Shown here: positions 18,071-27,366 of the stretch, one piece after another
Numbering within the stretch: the stretch's first letter is position 1
Layout: each line of letters starts with the position of its first letter
From: Myxococcota bacterium
Lineage (GTDB): Bacteria; Myxococcota; JAJVIH01
Direction: 5' to 3'
Assembly: GCA_022072125.1 (NCBI GenBank)
Contig: JAJVIH010000001.1
Span: forward strand, 30,954 to 94,953
Length of the DNA: 64,000 nucleotides
Notes under the pieces: model-generated
The model's database searches: none
The model's input: the letters and a program-made list of their open reading frames with translations, nothing else
What the model was told of the DNA's origin: nothing
Program-made: the position numbers and the translations under genes

Positions 18071-18927
18071 CGGTATTCCTCTTCGTTGACTTCAAAGACT
18101 TCCGGCTCGTCGCCCTTGCTGGTCGAGATCAGGTGGATATCCTGTTCGTCATCCACCTGCCGGATGCGGATCTGGCGCAGCTTGGCCATCTCCAGAATCG
18201 CCAGAAAGGTGACGATCACATCGGTGCGCGTCTGCAGGTTGCGCATGATGCCCATGAAACTCACGTAAGGGCGTCCGCGCAATATTTCCCGCAGTTCGTG
18301 GATGCGCTCGTTCAGCGATACCCGTTCGACAAATATCTCCTGGACGGCGGTGCTTTTGACATTCTCCAGCACGCTGGCGAGCAGTTCCACCAGCTTCATC
18401 ACGTCCACATCGGCCAGCGGAATTTCGTCGTCCTCGACCCATTCCTTGCGGTTGACGGGGGGCCGGACAAAGGTGTCGCGGCCGAGCAGGGGCCGTTCCG
18501 CGAGTTCTTCCGCCGCCTGTTTGTATTTCTGGTAAATGAGCAGGCGGCGGATCAGTTCGGCGCGCGGATCGCCCTGTTCCTGTTCCTCCTGTTCGCCGGC
18601 GGTTTCCTCCTTGGGCAGCAGCATGCGCGACTTGATATGCGCCAGCGTGGCGGCCATGACCAGGTATTCGCTGGCCACGTCAATATTCATATCGCGCAGG
18701 GTATCGAGGTATTCCAGGTAGCGTTCGGTGATGAAGCCGATGGGGAGTTCAAGAATATCGAGTTTGTGCTTCTCGACCAGATGCAGCAGCAGATCGAGCG
18801 GACCCTCGAAGCCGGGCAATTCCACCCGGTAAGGAGTTTCTCCGCTCAGGGTGGCGATATCGGGGAGTTGTTCCACTCCCGGTCCGGGCGAGGGATTCGC
18901 CCGCGCCGCCGCCTGTTCCCCGTTCAT
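18067..18927 (-). CDS. scpA: Segregation and condensation protein A
   Basis: Kleisin subunit that bridges the SMC heads. After a 30-residue variable start come the family signature LPGFEGPLDLLLHLVEKHKLDI and the block YLVMAATLAHIKSRMLLP at about residues 95-115, with an acidic middle and a winged-helix-like C-terminus (VIVTFLAILEMAKLRQI). Size (286 residues) is normal. It overlaps trpS upstream and scpB downstream by four bases each, so stoichiometric translation with ScpB is likely. Confidence 0.95.
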   Translation of the reverse strand: MNGEQAAARANPSPGPGVEQLPDIATLSGETPYRVELPGFEGPLDLLLHLVEKHKLDILELPIGFITERYLEYLDTLRDMNIDVASEYLVMAATLAHIKSRMLLPKEETAGEQEEQEQGDPRAELIRRLLIYQKYKQAAEELAERPLLGRDTFVRPPVNRKEWVEDDEIPLADVDVMKLVELLASVLENVKSTAVQEIFVERVSLNERIHELREILRGRPYVSFMGIMRNLQTRTDVIVTFLAILEMAKLRQIRIRQVDDEQDIHLISTSKGDEPEVFEVNEEEYR

Positions 18928-19940
18928 GCGCCGCTGGAGTCCGGTGAGTAGTTCATACCCAGGGCCTCGCGCAGCCGCGCCATGGTCTCGCGGGCCTTGG
19001 CGCGGGCGCGGTGATTCCCTTCGACCAGCACATCCATGATGGCGGAGGGATCCCGCAGCAGTTCATCGCGTTTTTCGCGGATGGGCGCCATGGCGGTGTT
19101 CAGGTGCGGCAGCAGGCGCTTCTTGCATTCCACGCAGCCCATGGATGCGGAGGTGCAGCCTGATTTGATCTCCTCGCGTTCCGCGGCGGGGGTGTATATT
19201 TCATGGAGCGGGTAGAAATTGCAGACATCCGGGCGCCCGGGATCGCTTTTGCGGGCGCGCTGGGTGTCGGTGATATAGGACATCACGGTCTGGCGCACCT
19301 TTTCCTCGTCATCGCCGAAGAAGATGGCGTTGCCGTAACTCTTGCTCATCTTGCGGCCGTCGGGTCCGGTGATTTTGGCGGACGCGGTGAGCAACGCGGC
19401 CGGCTCCACGAAGACTTCCTGGCCGGTCAGGAAGTTCACCCGGCGGACGATTTCGCGGCACAACTCCAGGTGAGAGACCTGATCCATGCCCACAGGCACA
19501 TAATGGGCGTTGTAGAGGATGATGTCCGCGGTCTGAAGAACAGGGTATCCGAGAAAACCATGGGTGTGGATTTCCTTGTCGGCCAGCGCCTGCACTTGTT
19601 CCTTGAAAGTGGGGACCCGTTCCAGCCAGCCCAGCGGGGTGAACATGGAAAGCAGCAGGTACAGTTCGGCGTGTTCCTTGACGCTGGACTGGATGAACAG
19701 CACGGCGCGGCCAGGGTCCACCCCGGCAGCGAGAAAATCCGCCACCATGGGAGCCACTTTTTCCTGGATTGTCCGCGCTTCCTTGTACTCCGTGGTCAGG
19801 GCGTGCCAGTCGGCCACGAAGAAGTAGCATTCGTGTTCATACTGGAGGCGCACCCAGTTCTGCAGGGCGCCATGCAGGTGCCCGAGGTGAAGGGCGCCGG
19901 TGGATCGCATTCCGGACAATACGCGCTTGTGATCGCTCAT
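18924..19940 (-). CDS. trpS: Tryptophan--tRNA ligase
   Basis: Charges tRNA-Trp. The 338-residue product has the class I signatures STGALHLGHLHGAL (near residue 13) and GRKMSKSYGNAI, plus VPVGMDQVSHLEL, typical of TrpRS. The ATG at 19940 begins MSDHKRVLSGMRSTG, the usual N-terminus, and overlaps the preceding stop by one base (TGATG); a 15-codon extension upstream was rejected. It sits between a site-2 protease and scpA, an arrangement seen in Deltaproteobacteria. Confidence 0.96.
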   Translation of the reverse strand: MSDHKRVLSGMRSTGALHLGHLHGALQNWVRLQYEHECYFFVADWHALTTEYKEARTIQEKVAPMVADFLAAGVDPGRAVLFIQSSVKEHAELYLLLSMFTPLGWLERVPTFKEQVQALADKEIHTHGFLGYPVLQTADIILYNAHYVPVGMDQVSHLELCREIVRRVNFLTGQEVFVEPAALLTASAKITGPDGRKMSKSYGNAIFFGDDEEKVRQTVMSYITDTQRARKSDPGRPDVCNFYPLHEIYTPAAEREEIKSGCTSASMGCVECKKRLLPHLNTAMAPIREKRDELLRDPSAIMDVLVEGNHRARAKARETMARLREALGMNYSPDSSGA

Positions 19941-20581
19941 CAGTATACCAGCCCAATCAGGAATCTGAACGCCTCCATGGTCCATTCGCTGATGAAGCGC
20001 AAGGGGAAGATCAGAATCAGCAGAAAAAGCCAGGGGCCGAATTCCATGACTTTCTGTTCAATGTGGCGTGGCAGGATCAGGTAGAGCATCCGTGAGCCAT
20101 CCAGCGGCGGGATGGGCAGCAGATTGAATATCGCAAGAGAAATATTGAGGATCACGAGGATCAGGAACAGTTGTCCCAGGGGATTGGCGCCGCCATGAAG
20201 TTGCGGCAATCCATCCGGCGAAACAATCCGCAATCCGATGGCTGATACGATGGCCAGCGCCACGTTGGCGCCAGGACCGGCCAGCGCCACGAACAAATGA
20301 CCGGTGTTCATGGAAAAGCGCCGGGAATAATTGCGCGGAACGGTCTCCACCGGTTTTCCCCAGCCAAAGAAAAAATTGATTCCCGACAGCACCCAGAAAG
20401 CGGGCAGGGCGACAGTGCCTATCCAGTCAATATGAGCCAGCGGATCGAGAGTCACCCGGCCCTGCCGGCGCGGCAGATCATCTCCCAGCCTGTCGGCGGC
20501 GAGAGCATGGGCGTACTCATGCACGGTGATCGACAGGATCAGCGGGACAAGCGTGAATACCAGCCGGTATAGCAGATCCAC
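19940..20581 (-). CDS. Site-2 protease family zinc metallopeptidase (M50)
   Basis: Intramembrane zinc protease-like protein of about 213 residues with four to six hydrophobic segments. The zinc motif HEYAHA (HExxH) is near residue 22 and the third-ligand region reads NLLPIPPLDGSR. The GTG at 20581 gives the start VDLLYRLVFTLVP, which matches the short N-terminus usual in this subfamily; no ATG is available and the longer open frame overlaps the upstream gene. No Shine-Dalgarno is obvious, so coupling to the upstream lipoprotein (stop 24 bases before) is possible. Substrates are unknown. Confidence 0.85.
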   Translation of the reverse strand: MDLLYRLVFTLVPLILSITVHEYAHALAADRLGDDLPRRQGRVTLDPLAHIDWIGTVALPAFWVLSGINFFFGWGKPVETVPRNYSRRFSMNTGHLFVALAGPGANVALAIVSAIGLRIVSPDGLPQLHGGANPLGQLFLILVILNISLAIFNLLPIPPLDGSRMLYLILPRHIEQKVMEFGPWLFLLILIFPLRFISEWTMEAFRFLIGLVY

Positions 20582-20604
20582 TGGATTTGCCGTGGGCGCG
20601 GAAT

Positions 20605-21690
20605 TTAGCGGCCCGCCTCGAACAACGTCTGGCCCAGGAAATCCGCCCGATCGTCTCCCTCCAAGCCGTGGATCACTCCCACCACCTGCTTGCCGGCGGC
20701 GATGAATTCGGTCCACCGGCCATCCGCGCCCTTGAAGCGGACACCCTTGCCGGCCCCCAGTTCGTAGCGCTCGAAGTTGGGTTGCTTTTCAAATTCCGCC
20801 GCCAGTTTATCGAGCAGTTCCCCGGCGCTCATGGCGGTTCCGGTCGCCACGGCGGGATCCATCATCATCAGCGTCGCCTTCTTGTCTTTCCAGGAATAGG
20901 CGGCTTCGGTCCAGCGGCGGATATGCACATTGCCGCCCATGTCGCCCGCCTTCACGGCCACGCTCTGGGGGTCCAGGCCCGACTTGGGCAACTTGCCGGT
21001 GATCTGCAGTTCGGCCCGGTCATCCGGGATATTCTTCGCCGCCAGGTTGCTCAGATTCTCCGCCAGTTCGCCATCCCGCTCGCCATGACCGGAAGCGATG
21101 GCCATGCCGGCATATCCGCCCTTGCGGAAGACCACGCTGGGCCCCATGCGGCGGGCGCGATGGCCCACATCCACCGGAATCGAATTGCTGTCGCTCAGGG
21201 TGGAGAGCAGGCATTCGGCGTTGTCCGGCGAACCGGTCTCAAATAGGAACAGGGTGACCTTTTTGTCCTCGCCGGTGATGGCCGCCCAGGTTCCGATGGC
21301 CACGCGGGTGACCCCGCAGACCGTCAGCGCCGCGGCGTTGCCCACGCTGGCGGGAAGCTTGTCGCCCGGATGGGTCTCCGGGGACTTGCGGATATGTCCG
21401 ATCAGCGCCGCGGGCCCGGGCAGGAAGAGCGCCGGATCATCCCCCACCACCGGGGGCTTGGCCGGCGGCAGTTTCATGAAGCTGACGGAGGCCATCCGGA
21501 TGTCGTTGGTGGCCTTGCCGCCTCCGCCCGCGGCCGCGCATGCGCCGGGGATGGCCTGAAGCTGTGGAGGACAGTTGGCGGTTGAGCCGCCTCCGCCGCC
21601 ACCGCCACCGGAAGTGGTGGCGCAGGCGGTAATCAGGGGAAAAGTCAGCAGTGCGGCGATCAGGATCCGGAGAGAAAAAGATGGCGTCAT
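20605..21690 (-). CDS. Polyglycine-linker lipoprotein of unknown function
   Basis: The ATG at 21690 starts a signal peptide and lipobox (FPLITAC, Cys at about 23), followed by a run of eight glycines encoded by GGC/GGT-type triplets, then a Pro/Ala segment. The remaining 300 residues are soluble and mostly beta/alpha mixed, with HARRMGPSVVFRKGGYAG and several short charged helices. I do not recognise the family. An earlier in-frame start at 21918 is rejected because it has no signal features. It is read in the same direction as the S2P-trpS-scpAB operon, 23 bases upstream of it, and is divergent from pcrA. Confidence 0.75.
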   Translation of the reverse strand: MTPSFSLRILIAALLTFPLITACATTSGGGGGGGGSTANCPPQLQAIPGACAAAGGGGKATNDIRMASVSFMKLPPAKPPVVGDDPALFLPGPAALIGHIRKSPETHPGDKLPASVGNAAALTVCGVTRVAIGTWAAITGEDKKVTLFLFETGSPDNAECLLSTLSDSNSIPVDVGHRARRMGPSVVFRKGGYAGMAIASGHGERDGELAENLSNLAAKNIPDDRAELQITGKLPKSGLDPQSVAVKAGDMGGNVHIRRWTEAAYSWKDKKATLMMMDPAVATGTAMSAGELLDKLAAEFEKQPNFERYELGAGKGVRFKGADGRWTEFIAAGKQVVGVIHGLEGDDRADFLGQTLFEAGR

Positions 21691-22078
21691 GACGCAGTTC
21701 CGTTGAAATGCTGGATGATCGGTTTCAGCAAAGGCCGGACTGTATATCCCGCCCGCGCAAGGGGTCAAGACGGCAAAGGGGGAACGGTCCTTGCCGTTCC
21801 CAGCTTGGGGAGGCGGACCCCGGGATCGAGCATGGCGATGGGGCGGGCATGGGGCGGGCGTGGAAAGCCGGGCGTTGGCGGATCGCCATGCCTGGTGGTG
21901 CGAAAATGGTAGGCGCACGGGCGATCATCAACCGGATTCTGGTTGCGGACGAAAGACTGTCCGGACCAGAAAATGGAGCATCCGCGCCGTTGAGGTTTCT
22001 GATCTGGATGACCCTGACAATTTTCTTGCGGCTGTGGTAGGGAACCCTTGCTTTCTTCTTCCGGGGTGATGATTCCTC
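21691..22078. other. Divergent intergenic region, no feature recognised
   Basis: A 388-base spacer between the polyglycine lipoprotein (minus) and pcrA (plus). Open frames cross it on both strands but have no start with a binding site and no family likeness. I looked for paired -35/-10 elements and found none convincing. It must nevertheless carry both promoters. Confidence 0.5.
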
Positions 22079-24538
22079 ATGTCGCGTGATTACAAGGCCA
22101 TCCTCAATCCAGTGCAATACGAGGCCTGCGTGCATGTGTCGGGACCGCTGTTGATTCTGGCCGGGGCGGGTTCCGGCAAGACCCGGGTGATCACGCACCG
22201 CATCGCCTATCTGATAGAAAACGCCGGGGTGGATCCATCCAGCATTCTCGCGGTCACCTTCACCAACAAGGCGGCTCGCGAAATGAAGGAGCGCGTGGAG
22301 AATCTGGTGGGCGATGGCGCGCGGCGGATTTTTGTCTCCACTTTTCACAGCATGGGAGCGCGGCTGTTGCGCCAGCATCACCGGGAAATCGGCCGCAGCC
22401 CCAATTTTGTGATTTACGACAAGTCCGATCAGGAAAAACTGGTCAAGCAGGTGCTGAAGGAACGCGAGATCGCCGAGACCGCGATGTCCCTGCAGACCGC
22501 CATGCTGAAACTCGACAGCGCCAAGAACAACGGTTACACGCCAGAGGACGTGCATAATGGCTCGCGGGATTATCTTTTCGCTGGCGTTTATGGGGACTAT
22601 GAGAAGAAGCTGCAGCAGGCCGACGCCCTCGATTTCGGCGACCTGCTGATGGCGTTTCTCGGCCTGCTCAAACAGCACCAGCACATCCGGGAATATTACC
22701 AGCAGCGTTTCCGCCATGTGCTGGTGGATGAATTTCAGGACACCAACACCGTGCAGTACAGCATTCTCAAGCGGATGTTGAATGCGGATCGCAACCTGTG
22801 CGTGGTGGGCGACGATGATCAGTCCATCTACCGCTGGCGCGGCGCCGAGGTGGGCAATATCCTGAATTTCGAGCAAGATTTTCCTGGCGCGCGCGTCATC
22901 AAGCTGGAGCAGAACTACCGTTCGACAGGCAATATCCTGGAGGCGGCGGGCGCGGTGATCGCCCGCAACAGCCAGCGTCACGGCAAAAAACTCTGGACCT
23001 CCGCCGGACGCGGCGGTCCCATCACCGTCTGCGTGGCGGCGAACGAGCGCGCCGAGGCGGATTTCATCCGCGACACCATCCGCGAATTGATGCGCGGCGA
23101 GAATTACCAGTGGAGCGATTTCGCCATCATGTACCGCGCCAACGCGCTATCCCGTGTGATCGAGGATTCGCTGTCGCAGGCCCGCATGCCGTATGTGGTG
23201 GCGGGCGGCCTGCGCTTCTATGATCGCAAGGAAATCAAGGATGTGGTGGCCTACCTGCGCCTGATCAACACGCCCAATTCCAGCGTGGACCTGGAGCGCG
23301 TGATCAACACCCCGCCGCGCGGCATCGGCGCCGCCACCATCGCGCGGCTGCAGGCGGCGGCGCGTGATCGTGATTGTTCCCCGTGGGCCGTGCTGGAGAA
23401 TCCCCCGGACGATCTTGGCGCCGCCGCGCGGCGCAAACTCGGCGAATTTCGCGGCATGATGACCGGGCTGATGGAGCAGGCGAAGGATCAACCGCTGCCG
23501 GAGATGGTCAAACTGGTGCTGCGGCAGTCCGGCTACCTCGACATGCTGACCGGGGAAGGCACCGAGGAAGCCAGGGGACGCATGCAGAACCTGGACGAAT
23601 TGGTGTCGTTCGCGGCGGAGTTTCACCAGCGGCCGGAAGACAACAGCCTTCAGGCCTTTCTGGAGCAGTCCGCCCTGGTGAGTGATCAGGACAGCGTGGA
23701 CCTCAAGGGAAAATCGGTCACGCTGATGACCATCCACACCGCCAAGGGGCTGGAATTTCCCGTGGTCTTTCTGACCGGATGGGAAGAAGGCGTGTTTCCC
23801 CATTCGCGCGCGCGCGAAAACGGCGATGAGTTGGAGGAGGAACGCCGCCTGGGGTACGTCGGCATCACCCGCGCGATGCGCAGGCTGTTCATCACCCGGG
23901 CGGAGGAGCGCACGGTATATGGCGACCGCCGCCCGCAGCGCCCCAGTTCGTTTTTGCTGGACTTGCCCAGGGAATGTGTCCGTGAAGTCAGGGCTGGCCG
24001 TTTTGGGGCTGGTCCATACCAGCAGCCATGGCGCCGTCCCGATGATGAAACCATCCAGCGGCCCCGCTATCAGTTGGGCGGACCGGTCCGTTCGCCCGCT
24101 CCGCCGCAACCAACGGTCCCGGCGCGCGCCTCCCCGCCCGCCCGCATCGCCACCCTGGTGCGCGATCCGGAGCCGGCCGGCGCATCCATCAATCCGTCAG
24201 ACGCTATCGTCCATAACGAAGCCGTGCGCGCCGGACGATCCTGGTTGGAGGTGTATCAGTCGGGTGACTGGCAGAAGTTGGTTCCAACCCGTCGCGAAGA
24301 ACCCGCTCCAGCGCCGCCGCTGGAAAGCAAGGTTGAATACGAACCGGGAGTGCGGCCTTCCCGCGCGGAACGCCGCGATGGCGGGGCCTGGTCGCCAGGC
24401 AGCCGCGTGCGCCATTCCAAATATGGCGTCGGGGAAATCCATGAACGTGCGGGCGAGGGACCGGAGGCCAAGGTCAAGGTGTATTTTCCGGGCGAGGGCA
24501 TCAAGACCATCATCGCCCGTTTTCTAACGCCGGTGTGA
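22079..24538 (+). CDS. pcrA: ATP-dependent DNA helicase PcrA/UvrD
   Basis: Superfamily 1A 3'-5' helicase for repair and replication-fork maintenance. The 819-residue protein shows Walker A GAGSGKTRVITHR at about residue 32, AVTFTNKAAREM, VDEFQDTN, GDDDQSIYRWRGA, QNYRSTGNILEAA, TIHTAKGLEFPVVF and YVGITRA. After a Pro-rich linker, residues of about 770-819 form the Tudor-like C-terminal domain (GSRVRHSKYGVGEIHE) that in PcrA/UvrD contacts RNA polymerase. GGGGTG precedes the ATG. It converges with the M23 gene, 10 bases apart. Confidence 0.95.
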   Translation: MSRDYKAILNPVQYEACVHVSGPLLILAGAGSGKTRVITHRIAYLIENAGVDPSSILAVTFTNKAAREMKERVENLVGDGARRIFVSTFHSMGARLLRQHHREIGRSPNFVIYDKSDQEKLVKQVLKEREIAETAMSLQTAMLKLDSAKNNGYTPEDVHNGSRDYLFAGVYGDYEKKLQQADALDFGDLLMAFLGLLKQHQHIREYYQQRFRHVLVDEFQDTNTVQYSILKRMLNADRNLCVVGDDDQSIYRWRGAEVGNILNFEQDFPGARVIKLEQNYRSTGNILEAAGAVIARNSQRHGKKLWTSAGRGGPITVCVAANERAEADFIRDTIRELMRGENYQWSDFAIMYRANALSRVIEDSLSQARMPYVVAGGLRFYDRKEIKDVVAYLRLINTPNSSVDLERVINTPPRGIGAATIARLQAAARDRDCSPWAVLENPPDDLGAAARRKLGEFRGMMTGLMEQAKDQPLPEMVKLVLRQSGYLDMLTGEGTEEARGRMQNLDELVSFAAEFHQRPEDNSLQAFLEQSALVSDQDSVDLKGKSVTLMTIHTAKGLEFPVVFLTGWEEGVFPHSRARENGDELEEERRLGYVGITRAMRRLFITRAEERTVYGDRRPQRPSSFLLDLPRECVREVRAGRFGAGPYQQPWRRPDDETIQRPRYQLGGPVRSPAPPQPTVPARASPPARIATLVRDPEPAGASINPSDAIVHNEAVRAGRSWLEVYQSGDWQKLVPTRREEPAPAPPLESKVEYEPGVRPSRAERRDGGAWSPGSRVRHSKYGVGEIHERAGEGPEAKVKVYFPGEGIKTIIARFLTPV

Positions 24539-24548
24539 TCGGACGGAA

Positions 24549-27281
24549 TCAGCCCGCGGATAATCTCCGCCGCGCGGCGGACCATCCTGCAATCAGCAAG
24601 AGGGCGAGCCAGGCCGATACGCCGGTCTCCCCGCTCCGGGGAGCGGCGGAACAACCGCAACCCGCTGCTTCACCTGCTGGCGCGTTATCCGCGGAAACCG
24701 CCGCGCCCGCCTGACAATCCGGGTCCTTGTCGCGGCACGAGGGGGTGCAGATTCCGTCGCGCCGGAGCGTGGCGCAGGCGCTTCCCGCATCGGGCGGCGC
24801 TTCGCAATCGGGATCCGCCCCGCCGCAGGATTCATCGCAGAAATCATCGGCGGCGCAGGCGCGCTCGCCATCCGCGGATGCGCCGGAGTCTGCTCTGGAG
24901 CCTGCGTCCGGGCGGGTGCTGGGGCAGTCTGGATCGGCGTTGCGGCACCCCTGATCACATTGACCATCGCCGTATTTGCCTTCGCAGGGGTCGCAATCGG
25001 GATCGGGCCGGCTGCAATTCTGGTGGCATTCGCCATCGCTGTACTTGCCCTCGCACGGGTCGGGAGGCGCGCCGCCGCAATCGGGGTCGGGTGTGGCGCA
25101 ACCGCGATCACAGTCGCCATCGTTGTATTTCCGCGCGCAGGGATCATCCAGCGGACAGTCGGGATCGGAAAACATGCAGTTTTGATCACACTGGCCGTCG
25201 CCATATTTGCCGGTGCAGGCGTCTTCAAGCAGGCAGTCGGGGTCGGCCAGCAGGCAACCCAGATCGCAGACGCCGTTCATGTATTTGTCCTTGCAGGGAT
25301 CATCGGAACCGCAGTCGGGGTCTGGCGCCAGGCATTCGGTGTCGCAGATGCCATCGCTGTATTTTCCCCAACACAGGTCGCAGTCGGGATCGGGCTGATT
25401 ACATCCCTTGTCGCAAGTTCCATCATGGTAGCGTCCCGCGCAGGGGTCACAATCCGGATCGGGTTTGCGGCATCCGTTGTCGCAGACGCCATTGCCATAT
25501 TTGCCTTCACAGGGATCGCAGTCGGGATCGGGTTTATCGCAGCCGCGGTCGCAAACACCATCGTTGTATTTGTCTTCGCAGGGATCGCAGTCCGGGTCCA
25601 CCTGCTTGCACCCCTTGTCGCAGACGCCGTTGTCGTACTTGCCCTCGCAGGGGTCGCAATCGGGGTCCTGCTGCTTGCATCCCTTGTCGCAGGAGCCGTC
25701 GCCATATTTGCCTTCGCACGGGTCGCAGTCGGGATCGGTCTTCGGGCAACCTTTGTCGCAGACGCCATTTCCGTATTTGCCCTCGCAGGGATCGGGCGGG
25801 GGGCCGCCGCCGCCGCATTCGCTGACCAGGCGGTTGGGCTGCACGAGCAGGGACTGGGTGGTTCCCTTGTTGCATGCTCCGTGAAAGGGATCCACGGCGG
25901 TGTTGCCGCTGCGGATTTCAAAATGCACATGGCAACCATAGGAATGGCCCGTGCTGCCGACCGTGCCAAGCTGTTGTCCGCAGTTGAGTTGCTGGCCCTG
26001 GCCCGCCTGCGGCGTGGTCTGGTGGGCGTAGTAGCTGCGCATGCCGCCATCGTGTCCCATGCGCACGAAGTTTCCGAACCCCTGGCCGCAGTCAAAGCTG
26101 GTGGATTCGCAGCGGCTGGTGATGCGCTGGCCGCAGCCGGTTTTCACCATATCCGCGACGCCAGTGGCGGAGGCGTATAGGGGGGTGTTGACGACCGCGC
26201 CAATGTCGGTGCCGCGGTGGTTGGGGCGGCAATCCCCCGGGCTGCCGTTGCATGCACAGTCGTAACGCTTGTCGCCATGGGAGAAATGGCTGGTGATGCG
26301 GCCCTTGCCACGGGTGGGATCGGCGTATTTCACGTTGTAATTGACCGGGCGCCCCTGCACGGGGCGCAGGGATGGCGGGGCCGGAGAGAAGCTCATCCAT
26401 ACGGATTCCAACAGGGATGGATTGGCTTCGAGCCGGTGCAGACCATATTCCACCGGGGTGATGTCCATACCCGGATTTCCCCGCCGGACGCCGGTGATGT
26501 TCACAATGACCGGCGTATTTTCGTAGCGTTCGGCGGCGTATGAAAGCCGGTCTCCATCGGCGCTCCACCACAGCGCGGTGGCGGGTTCCGGAACCGTTTC
26601 AAGCAGGATGGCGGCCTTGCCTGGACGGAACAGACTGACCACCGCTAGCGCCGCGCGGTCCGGTTCCCGTGATGCCGCCAGATAAGCAATGGCCTGACCA
26701 TGCGTATCAAACGCCGGCGCATACATGATGGCGCGCCAGGTGGTGTCATGATTGTCCGCCAGCCAGCGCAGGTCTCCGCCCCGCACATCCAGCACGCCAA
26801 GCCGGTTTTCACTCACCACCGCCAGGCGATCGCCCGCGGGAGACCAGCGGAAGTTTCGTATGCCCTGGCGCATGGCTTTCCAGCCCATGCTGAACTCCGG
26901 AAATTCCGGAATGCTCCCCAGCAAAAGCGCGCCATTGCTTTCCAGCAGGGCGATGCCGCGGCCATCCGGTGAGAAGGAAGCCCAACTCACCGGTCCCGGA
27001 TGCAGCATCTGCGGAGGAAATCCCTCGCGGGCGATCTCCAGCGTGTAGCCGGAAGCGCTCACGCGCCCGAAAAGGATTTCTCCCCCCGCCCCGCGCGCAT
27101 CAAAGATGATCGCCGCCGGACCGGCGGTGTTCACCGGCTCCCAACCCCGGGAGCCCATGCGGATAATTCCACTCTGGTGGATTTCCGCCACCGCCCGGTC
27201 CGGAGATTCCGCCATGGACGGGATGGGCGCCAGCACCAGCGCTGAAATGACGCCTGCAAACAGGCGGGCGGACCTGGACAT
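24549..27281 (-). CDS. M23 metallopeptidase with Cys-rich DPDC repeats and MYXO-CTERM-like tail
   Basis: A 910-residue secreted protein. Order: signal peptide (cut after PSMA, about residue 24); a propeller-like part with SFSPDGRGIALL, RWSPAGDRLAVV and WWSADGDRLSY; an M23 peptidase-like domain at about 345-490 with NHRGTD and CHVHFEI supplying all expected zinc ligands; twelve Cys-rich repeats; two degenerate repeats; then GCGCSAAP, one transmembrane helix and the basic end ARRRL, the pattern of MYXO-CTERM sorting signals. The ATG at 27281 has GGAGGA five bases upstream. It probably acts at the cell surface on peptidoglycan or is a binding relative. Converges with pcrA. Confidence 0.88.
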   Translation of the reverse strand: MSRSARLFAGVISALVLAPIPSMAESPDRAVAEIHQSGIIRMGSRGWEPVNTAGPAAIIFDARGAGGEILFGRVSASGYTLEIAREGFPPQMLHPGPVSWASFSPDGRGIALLESNGALLLGSIPEFPEFSMGWKAMRQGIRNFRWSPAGDRLAVVSENRLGVLDVRGGDLRWLADNHDTTWRAIMYAPAFDTHGQAIAYLAASREPDRAALAVVSLFRPGKAAILLETVPEPATALWWSADGDRLSYAAERYENTPVIVNITGVRRGNPGMDITPVEYGLHRLEANPSLLESVWMSFSPAPPSLRPVQGRPVNYNVKYADPTRGKGRITSHFSHGDKRYDCACNGSPGDCRPNHRGTDIGAVVNTPLYASATGVADMVKTGCGQRITSRCESTSFDCGQGFGNFVRMGHDGGMRSYYAHQTTPQAGQGQQLNCGQQLGTVGSTGHSYGCHVHFEIRSGNTAVDPFHGACNKGTTQSLLVQPNRLVSECGGGGPPPDPCEGKYGNGVCDKGCPKTDPDCDPCEGKYGDGSCDKGCKQQDPDCDPCEGKYDNGVCDKGCKQVDPDCDPCEDKYNDGVCDRGCDKPDPDCDPCEGKYGNGVCDNGCRKPDPDCDPCAGRYHDGTCDKGCNQPDPDCDLCWGKYSDGICDTECLAPDPDCGSDDPCKDKYMNGVCDLGCLLADPDCLLEDACTGKYGDGQCDQNCMFSDPDCPLDDPCARKYNDGDCDRGCATPDPDCGGAPPDPCEGKYSDGECHQNCSRPDPDCDPCEGKYGDGQCDQGCRNADPDCPSTRPDAGSRADSGASADGERACAADDFCDESCGGADPDCEAPPDAGSACATLRRDGICTPSCRDKDPDCQAGAAVSADNAPAGEAAGCGCSAAPRSGETGVSAWLALLLIAGWSAARRRLSAG
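24924..25793 (-). repeat. Twelve tandem Cys-rich repeats (about 23-26 codons each)
   Basis: Within the M23 protein, about 290 codons consist of twelve units with pattern DPC-xx-KY-xx-G-x-CD-xx-C-xxxx-DPDC, four cysteines per unit. Units nearest the peptidase domain are the most alike; later ones carry short insertions (such as GSD, LLE, PLD) and two further degenerate copies with two or three conserved Cys follow before the C-terminal helix. At DNA level the unit recurs as variants of CGCAGGGATCGCAGTCGGG. Confidence 0.9.
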
Positions 27282-27366
27282 CGCTCTCCTCCGCTGCAAC
27301 CGGGATCAGATTAACGCATCCGGTGGCTGGGCCAAAATCCGCCGGTTGGCCATGTGGAGCCGGATT

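Noticed and set aside
21725..22981. Minus-strand open frame of 418 codons overlapping the pcrA start
   Set aside because: Overlaps the helicase motifs on the other strand and has no recognisable feature.
24924..25793. Regularly spaced repeats that could suggest a CRISPR array
   Set aside because: Repeat units are in frame within a protein, vary in sequence, and have no unique spacers between identical repeats.
24960..26180. Plus-strand open frame with hydrophobic Val/Ala/Ile repeats that looks like a membrane protein
   Set aside because: It is the complement of the Cys-rich repeats; the periodic hydrophobicity simply reflects the repeated DNA unit, and the opposite strand has signal peptide, M23 motifs and sorting tail.
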